A DNA stretch of 64,000 bases from Nectonema munidae (GCA_030549495.1 JAUIRK010000170.1:177833-241832); one strand, 5' to 3'; positions 21,814 to 34,817 are shown, numbered from the stretch's first letter. Notes: a model not told the origin generated them from the letters alone. Numbers and translations: made by a program.

Positions 21814-24184
21814 ATGAAAATTTTAACTTTTATCTGTTTATTTGTGACACTGGTGTTATCAAGCTCCCTTCAAGGTATTATAAAAGTTAATTTTGGTTCC
21901 ATATTTTCAAAAAAAGGCCATTTTTCGACGTTTAGGGAAATAGAAGTAGCAAAAATTACTAATTCAATATCAAAGATCGTAAATTAACATCCTTGTATAT
22001 AAACATATTTCCAAAGATACATAGACTACGTTTAAAAGCATAATACTTTTATAAAATCTTGTTTCTGCGAAATATTTGAACATCTTCCGTTTTTTTTACG
22101 CGCCTATTTTGATTGTTTTAAATTCTATTTCCTTAAATTTGATGACATTGTTCACATTTGTTTGAAATTATATTTCTCTAAATTCTAAAGTGATCAAAAA
22201 TGTATATTAAAAGTCAGGAGATAAAACTAATTAGTCTGGAAAGCATTTAACTAAGAAATCGATTGATTTCTATTTTTCAAATAATAATAAAATATTTTCA
22301 TACAGATTCCACACTTAAACTTATTCTAGTTCTTAAGTTAAGATATGAAAGCGAGAATAGTATCTAATGCACTTATTCTTCTTATACAAGATATATCTTT
22401 CTTCGTACAGACAAATCTAGTTCACACTTGCGACCTTAAAGCCCACAATTCCACCTAGCGTTAAAAATTGCAAGCATTTTTAAAATATCAGACATTAAAT
22501 AATCATGGTTATCGGAGGTTGAAGTTATAAAATTCAAACTATCGTAAATGATTGATTTACAGCGTGTATGAAAAATGACAGAATACAATATAGTCAATTA
22601 AAAATCAGTTTAAGAAATAACGACCTTAGGAAAGAAAACTCACGGAGAAAATGTGATTTGAAAATAAACTCTTACCTGGTTCTATTTGGTTAGTAAAAAC
22701 CTTTAAAGTAACTTTTTGATTTCAATTTCAAAAATTTCATTATATTCTTATTGTTTATGGCAAGCAATGCCATAATTTAACCAATACCTTCTTAACTATA
22801 CCTAAAATGTAACTAGGTAATTAACTAACTAACCAGTTAATTAATCAACAAGCAAATTAAAGCTAAAAATATTTTTATTTAAGACTTCTTCTTAAGTGAT
22901 TCTTACTATAAATTATTCCATCCCACAATTCAAGAATATCAAAAAATATTAAGTGTCCTTGCTTGGTTAACCAGGGTCTGTATAAAGTGTATAGGAATGA
23001 GTGAGCGTGTAAGGGTGTAAGAGAGTACATATATTGGGACACTAAACTTCGCAAAAATTGAAAAAAAAATATAAATCAAGCAAAGCTTTTATAAATTACA
23101 TTTTCCTTCTTAGAATAAAAGACTTTCCGAAAGCAAATTGACACTTAGGTTGAGATTCAAATCATTTAGTTTAAAATATTTGTATATTTTGAATTATTTC
23201 AACTATCCATTTAACAGCATATGGTATATCAAAGCTCATAATGAGTTAAAGTCAGTTTGATGATTGCATTTAATTTAGTGTAAAAAAAGCAAACAATGTT
23301 AAAACTTTGTGGAAAAAACTTATTAATATCATTTAAATTTTACATATTATAGATTGAAAAAAAAACATTTTTGACTTTAATATCCAATTATTAATTATTT
23401 AGACTTCATATAGGCGCATAGATTCTGATTATGGCGATTACCGTAGTTAAGAAACAAACGAACTATCCATTAGTGCTGAAATTTTTTCCTAAACTCCCAC
23501 AAACTAATCTTATTTATAGGGTTGACTTTGTTGAGAGGTGACTGTTTTGAGGGATTTTTTACTGTATCATATGTTTATAGTGTTAAATTCTTTTATAGTG
23601 TGAATTATCTAACTCTACTATTATTACGTTTCACAATTCTGCATAAAATTTTGTTATTTAGACAATGAAGAACTGTTAAGAAGAGTGTCTAGAAGTGGAG
23701 AAGCTTGTGATATGGCATGCGTAAGTTCATGCTTCTCTATTCGTTGTATACAATTCAGTGGCAGCCCACAATATGATGTTCTAGCCGTTGATTGCAACAG
23801 TGTGCCCCTTAAAGAAAAATTAATTCAGCCTCAATCATTTGGATTTTTGAATTATGTGAAAAGACTTTCACTTTGACATGTAAAGCAATAGAATGATCTC
23901 GTTCTAACTTTTGACGTTTTGACACAGAGCTTTTCTTATATTATAAATCTAAATGCGCATCCTATTATATATGGGAAGAGAACATTATGGAATCAAAGTA
24001 GTTCTTCAAGTAAAACTGAATAAAATGAAACTCAGTCCAAAATAATATTTTCGTTATCTTTCACCTTTAAAAAAAAAGTCTTCTTGTGTTCTAAAGATAA
24101 AAATTTTTTTAGATACAATGCAAAGCCGAATGTCAAAATTCTCCCAATGATTTGATGGAATGTTATGCGCAATGTGAAAATTAA
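21814..24184 (+). CDS. Small secreted cysteine-rich peptide, three exons (copy A)
   Basis: Predicted exons are 21814-21874, 23662-23720 and 24113-24184, with GT-AG introns of 1787 and 392 bases. The first junction splits a codon, the second falls between codons, and its donor (GTAAGT) is a strong consensus. The product is 63 residues. Residues 1-18 or so are a hydrophobic signal peptide (MKILTFICLFVTLVLSSS). A linker with EELLRRVSR offers a dibasic processing site. The 32-residue core, starting SGEAC, has six cysteines spaced C-x3-C-x2-C-x3-C-x9-C-x3-C. The C-x3-C pairs suggest a disulfide-locked helical hairpin, as in some toxins, antimicrobial peptides and hairpinins; this is inference and I cannot assign a family. 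A TATA box and an AATAAA signal frame it. The duplicate at 58310 differs in coding sequence by one silent change. Confidence 0.75.
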
Positions 24185-24271
24185 CTACAACAACAATTGT
24201 GACGCTGATCACTGGCTTTCTTTATGGCACTTATAAATATTTAACCTCCACAAATCCACTTTATCTTTTGA

Positions 24272-24277
24272 AATAAA
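24272..24277 (+). terminator. Poly(A) signal of the peptide gene
   Basis: AATAAA lies 88 bases after the stop codon, giving a 3' untranslated region of about 100-110 bases. It is the first canonical signal downstream of exon 3. Confidence 0.65.
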
Positions 24278-25334
24278 ATAATTTTTCACAACCATTAAAC
24301 TTTTTAATCTATGTGTGGATCCAGCCGACATCTTTTGATGACGCTGACGATTTCTGGATTCTCTTTTTTGACCAGTGATTAAAATATGAAACGTTTGCTT
24401 TGAACATCATTCGTGACAGTGAGGACTTTTATAAATTCATCAAAAATTACTAGATATCAACAATTGAAATTTTTACTATATGATATTCAGATATAAAAAA
24501 CTTACAATCAATTTATTTCAAAATTTTATATATCAGTGTTTATGGAAATAAAATGAAAATTCATCTTGTTAAAACATTCTTTCTAATTTATGTTGAAATT
24601 TTTGACTTTTAACAAAACTAAAAAGTTTTTTCTCTGCTAATTTTTTTAAACAATCTTTATAATAATATAAAAAATGGGAAATCTCAATGAAAAAATTTGC
24701 GTAAAAATTTTTACACATAAAAATCTGGCAAATAATAAGCCATTTGATTAACATGTGAGTTTCTCAAGCCTGGAAAATATAAGGATTAATTCCAGATTAA
24801 AATATAGATCCTTAAATTTTTGCAGAGCACTAGTGGAAGTGCTTTTATCAAAATTTTCTCATCCTGCAAAATATATACTTTTCAATCCATCCAATTGATG
24901 AAGTAAGCCAAGAACATTTTGCTTGCTATACTGATGATAAAAAGGTTAACGTGTAGATTGTGTCATACAAACAAAATGTAAAAAATATAAAGTTGGTATT
25001 CATGTGAAATGCTTTGTAGATTTTCATAGCAATTAATATTTGGTAAAAAATTGATATTTCCATAATAACCTGTAACTATTTTAAAACAAGTTTTTTCAAT
25101 TTCAAAAACTGTTATACATTTATAATTTGCCCACATCTGTCACGCCCCGTACCTACAATAAAAACAATTTAATTCCCGCGATCACCGCGCACTTAAAATT
25201 TTTAAACCCACGATTTTAAATTTAAACCCTCAACCGCCCTAACTTATGACACATCAATTTTAATTGATAAAGAATATAATTTAAATGCTACTGTTTTTAT
25301 ACATTGAATTTTTACGATGTTAGATTTAAAACAA
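24278..25334. other. AT-rich spacer without a recognised gene
   Basis: Only short frames are present and none has recognisable similarity. A slightly GC-richer patch at 25140-25250 precedes the hAT scrap and might be an element end, but I could not define it. Confidence 0.45.
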
Positions 25335-25560
25335 AATTTTTTTTATTGTGCTGTTTAGAAATAAAATATCATCAAAGTTTGGGGTTTTTTTAAAGCCCCT
25401 CTTGGAGAAATAACATTGCCAGAAAGACTGAAGTTACGCTCGATAGCAGCACTTGTTGCCATAACACATAAAACATTACGCGCAACATCAGAAAGTGTTG
25501 GAAAGCAGTAGATTTTCCTTTCCACCATGTTAAAATGTTGGAACAGTTTTCAACCAATAA
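25335..25560 (-). pseudogene. hAT transposase C-terminal remnant
   Basis: Minus-strand translation gives CSNILTWWKGKS, then after a frameshift FPTLSDVARNVLCVMATSAA, IERNFSLSGNVISPRGALKK, then after another frameshift NFDDILFLNSTIKK. These are the WW, P-x-L-x-x-vAr, tSaa-ER-FS-sG and C-terminal FL blocks of the hAT dimerisation domain. The rest of the transposase was not found. It is unlike the hAT elements at 4999 and 17590 in sequence, so a third hAT lineage is present. Confidence 0.82.
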
Positions 25561-27581
25561 CTCTTGATATTCGTGTATTTCAGTTTCTTCTACAAAGTTT
25601 TCAATTTGCCCCTTATTTATTCATCTACAAAAGCAAGAGGTTTACACGTTCAAACTGAATTTCAATCCAAAGATTTATTTGACTTTGTTGAAGAACGCTT
25701 TGAATTGCACTTTATACAATCAGATATCAGTTATGAATGAATATCTTATGAATTATACGATTTTTAAAGAATTTATTCTAAAATACCTGCAATTTTACAA
25801 GTATAACATTGAACCCAACAGCTCCACCCCACATTCAATTTTAAAAGAATGACCCAAACTCGCAATTTATATGCCAGTCCCCCAAACCGACATAACTAGC
25901 CTATCCAAAACAGGCCTCTAGTCTAGAATATATTAACTGTTTTACCTCGAATACCTCTGACAAAACAAATACATTTTGAATGTTTATTTTGATTCCAAAG
26001 AAAATATTGGCGTATTTAGAGCTATTTTGTAAGCGAGAAAAGGACTATTGTTGACTTATAATTAAAAAACAACTAAAAAAACAATCATTAGGATAAAAAT
26101 TTGGGATTTTGGCAAATGAGTTTTGAATATTAGAAAATAAAGAATTTGTGTAAAAAGAAGTAAAAAATATTATTTTAGGGAACTATTTCTCTATTTATAA
26201 ATCTATAAATACTTTTTGCCTATTATTATTAATTAAAGTTATAAACAAAAGTTTAAATTATTATTTTTCTATTTTTATGATTTGAATCAAATTAAAAACT
26301 AAAACATGAAAAATATAAATATAATTTTGCTTCATTTTTTTATCGTTATAGATGAAAACTAATTTAATTAACAAAAACATAAAATAAAGATTGCTTTACT
26401 ATATTAATATAGATGAGACTGTAATTGAAATAATAACAAAAACAGTAAAAAAGTTATCATTTTATCATTGTTGTGTTAAAGTTTTAAAGTTTTTGAATGC
26501 TGGAAAAATTTGATTAACATTTAATAGCATTAAAAATATCACGGGGTTCAAAGTAACATCAAAAATAAAAAAACACAATCACTAAGTATTTGCCAAATTA
26601 TAATTTTTAATTTAAATGTTTCTCTATCAAAGGTCCAAAACAAATAATTTAAGGAATACTAAATATCAATGATTATATGTTAATTGGGATCATTTTGAAC
26701 CGGTATAGGTATCCCAGGTATATATATTCATGTCTTTATTCCTTATTTTTGTTTTTTTTTAAATAAAAATAAAATATTATCTTTTACAAATGAAATTTTT
26801 GATAATTTTTATATTTTCAGAAATGTATCCTATATACTTATTTTAATTAGCTAAATAATAAAAAAAATTTTTTTATATTTTTACCACAAACGTAATAAAA
26901 ATATAACTCTTTAGTTGTCAAGAAAGGATAACCCTTTTTTATACAAGAACTAACTCATTTTATACCAGAAAAAGCGGACCAAATTATGTAAAAGTAATTG
27001 AAACTATAGATCTCGGTTGCATACTGATCAGGAACTCCTCTCGTGAAATTAATGAACAAATTAAAATGAAATAATCAAAAATATAATACTTGATAAACCA
27101 AACGCTATTAATTTCTCTCACATAACATTGTTGGGAAGGTGTTATCACTTACTTTTCAAGGATCCCACATTTTATCATATACTAGACCTAGTGACGCTTC
27201 ATTTATCACTAGTCTTATCATCACTAAGGCAATTAATTAATTGACAATTAACCAATACATTTTCAATGTGGCGATGATGAAATTTTGTACACGGAGAAAA
27301 TGGCAACTACAACAACACGGTAACTTTACAAATCATAATGATACATGACATTTGTCTTTTGTCATCTACAGCGCTGCCAGTTTTATATGCTGTAAAATTT
27401 CAGAAAACGCGTGTATTTCCTATTTATTGTTTCCAATTTCGACTTGAAATCTAAGAATTTTTATTTTTTTTAGAAATCGATTATTAAAATTGTTATTGTA
27501 TACTAGACGGTCCTGTGTTTGTCTCTCGCTTCGCTCGAGACGTAGGATTCTAAATCTCAAAAAGCTAGGACGCCACATTCT
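25561..27581. other. AT-rich stretch, no gene seen
   Basis: About 2 kb of A/T-rich sequence with no long frame, no clear element end and no RNA gene. It continues the segmental duplication up to 27499. Confidence 0.5.
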
Positions 27582-28045
27582 AGCACGAGTGACAGATCAT
27601 TGCTACTGTGATTCTAGGACGTGTGACAGATCATTGCTACTGTGATTCTAGGACGTGTGACAGATCATTGGTACCGCGTGATCCTAAGTCCTGTGAAAGA
27701 TCATTAGTACCGCGTGATCCTAGGTCCTGTGAAAGATCATTGGTACCGCGTGATCCTAGGTCCTGTGATTCATAGGTCCAGTTAAAGATCATTGGTACCG
27801 CGTGATTCTAGGTCCAGTTAAAGATCATTGGTACCGCGTGATGCTAGGTCCTGTGAAAGAATATTGGTACACCCGTGATTCTAGGTCCTGTGAAAGATCA
27901 TTGGTACCGCTGTGATTCTAGGTTCCCTTAAATATCATTGGTACCGTGGTTTTTTAGGTATACTCAAAAGATCATTGGTACCGGGATTATAGATACTATC
28001 AATGAACTCGTAAGGATCATTGGTACACCCGTAAAGATCATTGGG
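27582..28045 (+). repeat. Minisatellite, 36-40-bp monomers
   Basis: About 13 monomers are built on gatcattggtaccgcgtgat followed by cctaggtcctgtgaaa. The first three have a different core (gctactgtgattctaggacg), the central ones are nearly uniform at 36 bases, and the last four decay and vary in length. Each central unit contains the palindrome GGTACC. There are no unique spacers, so it is not CRISPR-like. Confidence 0.9.
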
Positions 28046-28939
28046 TGGAATTAGATTATCATTAAAAATAAATTAAAAGAAAGAATATTAAAAAAGTATA
28101 TTATAATAATAATAATTTACTATATAAATTCTAGAAAAGCCTTAATTTTTTTAAAATAACGAATTAGCACATTTGAATATCATAAAAATAATTTAAATGA
28201 GACAATATAAATTAAGTATATGATTATAATTTATTTTTTACTATATAAAATCTGAAAAACATTAATGAAAGGTAGAAAGATCTATTTATTTAAATTAAAA
28301 ATAGATTAATCTATAGAATTAGCAAATTAGATTATCATTAAAAATAAATTAAAGCAGACATTATAAATAAATAATATGTAATCTATATAAAATCTAAAAA
28401 ACCTTAATCAAAATAAGAAAGATCTATTTATTTAAATAAACATTGATTCGTACTAAATCTATTGAAAACTCTTAATACTTAAAAAATAAAATTTTAAATA
28501 GAGTTTAGAAAAATAAAATTTATAAACTAAATAATTTAAATTAAAGAAATCTATTATTGAAAAATAAAATTTATAAACTAAATAATTCAGATTTAATAGA
28601 AATCTATAAACTTTAGTTATTTAAAAATTATCAATAGTAGGTATCAATTTATAGAAATCTAAATAACAAAATTTATAGATTAAAAAAACAACTTTAATAA
28701 AGAATCTTGTTTTATTAAAAATATAGATTTGAAATAGTAACATACAAATTTATTATCTTTTTTGAGAAGAATGAATAAACCCATCAACCATTAATTGAAT
28801 TGGATATATTGAGAATGAAAATTTTTTTTAATGAAAATGAGTTTTTTTGATTGGTTAAATTAAGTACATTATATACGTATATACAAAATATACAAATATA
28901 TATGAAATTTTTTTGAATTAAAACATTTATGATAAATTA
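28046..28939. other. Low-complexity AT-rich region
   Basis: This is built of recurrent short pieces such as aaaatctaaaaa, atctatttatttaaat and gattatcattaaaaataaat, some in loose tandem. It shows no coding potential. Confidence 0.6.
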
Positions 28940-30030
28940 AAGTTAATATTGTTATTTAGAATGATAAGAGGTTTCTAAAAATATATAAAACTTGCTTTTT
29001 TGTTGAATATATGTGAAGTCATAATTTTGAGGTCGTTTGAAAGGGCCTGAAAAATCGAAAATTAAAAAAATGGAAAATTCAAAAATTTTAAAACGTATTC
29101 TGATAGAGTTTGATACGCTGATTCCGAATATGTAATTTATTTGAAATGAATCGATTGATTTTTTAATTTTTTTTGAGGTCAAAGTTGGAATTTTTGTCAT
29201 TTTTTCAATTTCAAAGGCTAAAAAAAGTATTTCAAAATTTTTTAATTTAAAATATTTTTACATTTTCGTGATCAGTATAAAATTTCCTTTAAAATGTGGT
29301 ATTAAAATAGAAAATTGGATAAGTTTGAAATTTTTCGAAAATTTTGTAGAGGTCACCCCTTACAATTTTTTAAAAAAATAAAAAAAATTATTTCCCAATT
29401 TTTTCACCGTAGTATGATTAAATAATAGGTTTATTTTATGAATATGCAAAAAAAAATGTAAAAAAAATATTTCATTCTTTATTTTACACGCCAAAATATA
29501 GTGAAACATAGCAAAATTGTGCATATTGTTCAAGGGCTGATAAAAAAAAATTTTGAATTTGTATCAAAACTAAAAATAATTCAAAAATGTAGGTAAAAGG
29601 ATGCTCTTTAAGATGCGCATGGTTTAAAATGTTTTTTAAAAAATTTCTCGCATAAAATTTTCTTTAAAAGTTAAAAATTTGAAAATATCGACACAAAGTT
29701 TTTTTAAAAATTGTTAAAATCAAAAAAAATATATCAAAAATAAATATTTTTCAAAATTTTAAAATTCTAAAATAAAATTTAAGCAATTTTAAATAAGATG
29801 ATGTAAATATTAGAAAAAAATAATTTATTTTTGATGTAAAATTTTTGAATCAAAAATGTCAACTTTTTGAAAATTCAAACCTTTTTTATAAAAAATGTAA
29901 TTTTTTTTTTCGAAATTTTTTTTTACAAAATCATTTATTTATAAAAGTACTTTAACTCACTTGAAATTTTTTTTAAAATTTTTGAAACATCTCGCGGGAA
30001 TTGAAAAAATGAGAAAATTTAGAGTTCAGA
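28940..30030 (-). repeat. AT-rich dispersed repeat, copy 2 (inverted)
   Basis: Diverged inverted copy of 7150-8060. The best-matching parts are 28990-29220 and 29470-29640. It ends shortly before the first palindrome, but the pairing does not continue colinearly into it. Confidence 0.65.
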
Positions 30031-30214
30031 TGCGGGTCAATGAACTCGTTCTCAGGTCATTTAACCAAGACCACGTGATAGCGCTCCAGAAATGAGGTAG
30101 ATGAACATTTTATACCTTGGAAAAAACTTTTTTATTGTAAAAGTTATTTGACTTTGAATGCTTAAAGTAAAAAGAAAATCGGTTCGGTGAAATATATAAA
30201 TATATATATATATA

Positions 30215-31726
30215 TATCTCCAACCCGTATATTACGATGATTCTTCTCCAACCTGTATTCTACGATGATTCATCTCCAAACTATATACTACAATGATTCA
30301 TCTCTAACCTGTATACTACGATGATTCATCTCTAACCTGTATACTACGATGATTCATCTTCAACCTGTATACTACGATGGTTTCTATTCCATGTACAAAT
30401 AACTAGGGAGACAATGTTCAACTTTCTGTTCACATTCTGCTAGATGTAAGATTTGATATACCTCATTCGGGGAGACGATGCTACATAAGTTATTACCTAT
30501 ATACATTATACCTGTATACTACGATGGTTCATCTCCAACCTGTATACCGCGATAATTCATATCAAAGAATCGAAAAATATTTTTTAAAAAATAAAAAAAT
30601 ATCAAACTTTCTGTTCATATTTTGCTACCTCATATGATGTTACAAAAGTTATTACCTATACTTTGCAATTTGCACGATTTTAAATATTATATTTGTCAAA
30701 TAATCAAAATAAAATTCTGTAATCAAAGAATCGAAAAATATTCTTTAAAAAATCAAAAAATATCAAACTTTCTGTTCATATTTTGCTACCTCATACGATG
30801 TTACAAAAGTTATTACCTATACTTTGCAATTTGCACGATTTTAAATATTATATTTGTCGAATAATCAAAGAATCGAAAAATGTTCAAATCAAAAAATATT
30901 TATTCTTTTTAAATATATCGTTGGCTCCCCTTACTTTTAGTTACGTATGTGCATAATTTGATAAAAATTAATTATTAAAGACTAGGTTTATCTTTCAATT
31001 TTAAAAGTAAGGGGAGCCAACGATATATTTAAAAAGAATAAATATTTTTTGATTTGAACATTTTTCGATTCTTTGATTATTCGACAAATATAATATTTAA
31101 AATCGTGCAAATTGCAAAGTATAGGTAATAACTTTTGTAACATCGTATGAGGTAGCAAAATATGAACAGAAAGTTTGATATTTTTTGATTTTTTAAAGAA
31201 TATTTTTCGATTCTTTGATTACAGAATTTTATTTTGATTATTTGACAAATATAATATTTAAAATCGTGCAAATTGCAAAGTATAGGTAATAACTTTTGTA
31301 ACATCGTATGAGGTAGCAAAATATGAACAGAAAGTTTGATATTTTTTTATTTTTTAAAAAATATTTTTCGATTCTTTGATATGAATTATCGCGGTATACA
31401 GGTTGGAGATGAACCATCGTAGTATACAGGTATAATGTATATAGGTAATAACTTATGTAGCATCGTCTCCCCGAATGAGGTATATCAAATCTTACATCTA
31501 GCAGAATGTGAACAGAAAGTTGAACATTGTCTCCCTAGTTATTTGTACATGGAATAGAAACCATCGTAGTATACAGGTTGAAGATGAATCATCGTAGTAT
31601 ACAGGTTAGAGATGAATCATCGTAGTATACAGGTTAGAGATGAATCATTGTAGTATATAGTTTGGAGATGAATCATCGTAGAATACAGGTTGGAGAAGAA
31701 TCATCGTAATATACGGGTTGGAGATA
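30215..31726. repeat. Palindrome of unit 1
   Basis: Arms 30215-30939 and 31002-31726 (725 bases each) are nearly perfect reverse complements around a 62-base loop. Each arm holds six 28-bp minisatellite monomers at its outer end and a 161-bp direct duplication nearer the centre (30622 and 30783). The left arm carries a private change at about 30638, not mirrored in the right arm. Confidence 0.93.
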
Positions 31727-32309
31727 AAACGCAAGTTGTCTACCCGCGTTCAACCGTACAGGTTATGAGAATATATCATTACATATTAGAGAAGAGTTTT
31801 CTAAACTCTTTATACTGAAAATTATTTCTTCAAATATATTACTGCTTTGTTTAAAATACCTATACTTTGCAATTTGGACGATTTTAAATATTATATTTGT
31901 CAAATAATCAAAATAAAATTCTGTGATCAAAGAATCGAAAAATATTCTTTAAAAAATCAAAAAATATCAAACTTTCTGTTCATATTTTGCTACCTCATAG
32001 CTTCAATACTTATTGAGAAAAATTGATTAAAACACATATTTTGATCTATTTATCTTCTCTTTAGAAATTTATATGCAGTAAACAATAATAAAAAAAATAT
32101 TTATCCAAAACATATTTTTTTCGAATCAAAGTGTAAATCAAACCCGCACTTAAATTTTGGATGATTATTCAAAAGAAGTAAAAAACTAATGTTAATTTAT
32201 AAAAAACCAAAAACTAAAATGATTTTATAAAAATCTAAAAATAAATAGTGGACTACGATTATCCAACAAAACTTGTACATTCGATCTACATTTTTAACTT
32301 CAAAAATAA

Positions 32310-34817
32310 TTTTAAATTTATTAGAAAAACATTATACTGACCAATAAAAAAAACGAAGGTTAATTTATAAAAAAAATGGAAAAACTAATACTATTTTATA
32401 AAAATCTACAAATAAATTTAGATTCTGAGAGTAGAGTCGCTTTATAATTGTGCTGGAAATTGTCACATAATATAGGTAAAAATTTGTCCTAATGAAAGGA
32501 GCTTTAGTTTAAAATGCATCCCTTATCTGCTAATTAATGGTATGAAGCCCATGGAAAATAAAAACAGTAAAAGGTATTTCTTAAGTACTTGTGATATAAG
32601 TAATGTATTCTGAAAGCCCATAAAAAATGCTTTTAAATTTATTAGAAAAACATTATACTGACCAATAAAAAAAACGAAGGTTAATTTATAAAAAAAATGG
32701 AAAAACTAATACTATTTTATAAAAATCTACAAATAAATTTAGATTCTGAGAGTAGAGTCGCTTTATAATTGTGCTGGAAATTGTCACATAATATAGGTAA
32801 AAATTTGTCCTAATGAAAGGAGCTTTAGTTTAAAATGCATCCCTTATCTGCTAATTAATGGTATGAAGCCCATGGAAAATAAAAACAGTAAAATGGTATT
32901 TCTTAAGTACTTATGATATAAGTAATGTATTCTGAAAGCCCATAAAAAATGCTTTAATTTGGTATATCGCATGATGCATTTTGTTGAGAAATGTGAAAGT
33001 TATAAGCGTTTTAATATTTGACTAAGATTTAAGCTAGGAACACTACAAATAAACTAAGCGTACACTAGCCCGATAAAATAAACCACACACGCGTGCTAAA
33101 GATGTGGTGAAGCGTATGCGAGATAAGAATTCACTGCGCTCACAAACGCGTAATGCAACATGTGTTCATCTTTCTTCGCATAGTTATGCTCTAAAATCAA
33201 TCAATAATGTGATTTATTATTCGCACACTGTCGGTATAAATATAACGAATGCCCTTCGTTAAAAATTAGAAAGGTTGTATCTAAACTAAATAAAAGTAGA
33301 CTACGATTATCAAACAAAATTCGTACATTCAATCGACAAATAAACCACACACGCGTGCTAAAGATGTGGTGAAGCGTATGCGAGATAAGAATTCACTGCG
33401 CTCACAAACGCGTAATGCAACATGTGTTCATCTTTCTTCGCATAATTATGCTCTAAAATCAATCAATAATGTGATTTATTCCTCGCACACTGTCGGTATA
33501 AATATAACGAATGCCCTTCGTTAAAAATTAGAAAGGTTGTATCTAAACTAAATAAAAGTAGACTACGATTATCAAACAAAACTCGTACATTTAATCGACA
33601 TTTTTCACTTGAAAAATAATTTAAAATTTATTAGAAAAATATTATACTGACCTATACTACTGACCCATAAAAAGTAAAAAATAAATATTAATTTTCGACA
33701 GTTTTATTTAACTATGACATTTTAAAATGTTAAAAACCATATTCTGCCTTTGTGAATATAAAATTTTGAAGAAATAATATATAAACTCATCACGTTAATT
33801 ATTGGTATTTTTTGAAACTAGATAAAAGTTGACTGACCTCACATAAAAGCGGATTTTGGAAAAATAAAAATATATTTATTTGTAAAACCTAGCGTATTTT
33901 ACCCACAAAGAGTATAGCTTCAAATCTTGTACATTCGATCAACATTTTTCACTTTAAAAATAATTTTAAATTTATTAGAAAAACATTATACTGACCTGTA
34001 CTACTGACCCATAAAAAGTAAAAAATATATATTAATTTTCGACAGTTTTCTTCAACTATGAAATTTTAAAATGTAAAAAATCATATTTTACCTTTGTGAA
34101 TATAAAATATTGAAAAAATATTATATAAATTAAGAACGTTAATTATTATTGGTATTTTTTGAAACTAGATAAAACTTGACTGAACTCACATAAAAGCAGA
34201 TTTTGGAAAAATGAAAATATATTTATTTGTATAACCTAGCCTATGTTAACCACAAAGAGTATACCTTTCCAATGATATCATTTTCATTCAATTTTTTTTA
34301 AAAATCTTCACATTATGCGTAAACAAAAAGGTGGTCCGTAATTTTTTCAAAAATTTAGACAAAATTTTTCGAAGTAAAGTCCATTTATTAAAATTTGTTA
34401 AAACTTTTGCAAAAATAAATTATTCTAGAGTATGTAGCAAACGATAAGCTTTCTAATGATATATATATCATGAAAAAGAAATATTGAAAAACAGTTGAAT
34501 TCTTTCTTCAAATCAAACAAGTAAAAATTTTCAAAAAGTAGTATTGGTAGTAGTAGTATTATTATTATTATATTTACATAAACATTTCAACCAATCATAT
34601 AGTTTTTATGAAATAAAACTGCAATTTCAAAGTTAAATTTTTTGAACTTTTAGGTAGAATTTTTGAAATGTGGCTTTCAATATGTATGTAAAATATTTTT
34701 TGAAAATTTTTATTTTAAGTATATTTTTTAAGCATTTTACGATTTACACATTTAAATATATAATAAGGCTGGCAAGTTTTGCGTGTTGTCTCCCCGGAGG
34801 TCTTGCCAGACCTCTGA
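32310..34817 (+). repeat. Body of unit 1: nested direct duplications
   Basis: Three duplication levels are visible: 32310-32630 repeated at 32631-32949 (321-base offset, almost identical), 33077-33340 repeated at 33341-33600 (264), and a diverged pair starting at 33601 and 33945 (344). An AGT/ATT microsatellite follows (34545-34573), then the terminal hairpin motif (34768-34817). The same layout recurs in units 2 and 3. Unit 4 lacks the 321-base duplication. Confidence 0.85.

Larger units (their letters stand above)
11906..27499 (+). repeat. Large duplication, copy A
   Basis: This is matched almost base for base by 48400-64000, with an offset growing from 36494 to 36501 through small, mostly homopolymer indels. 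By eye I count about a dozen substitutions, six of them between 18968 and 19043. Copy B reaches the window edge, so the true right limit is unknown. Direct orientation and junction position fit a tandem duplication of about 36.5 kb that includes the array. Confidence 0.95.

Noticed and set aside
27582-28045. CRISPR-like array
   Set aside because: Monomers are contiguous with no unique spacers, and the context is eukaryotic. It is a minisatellite.
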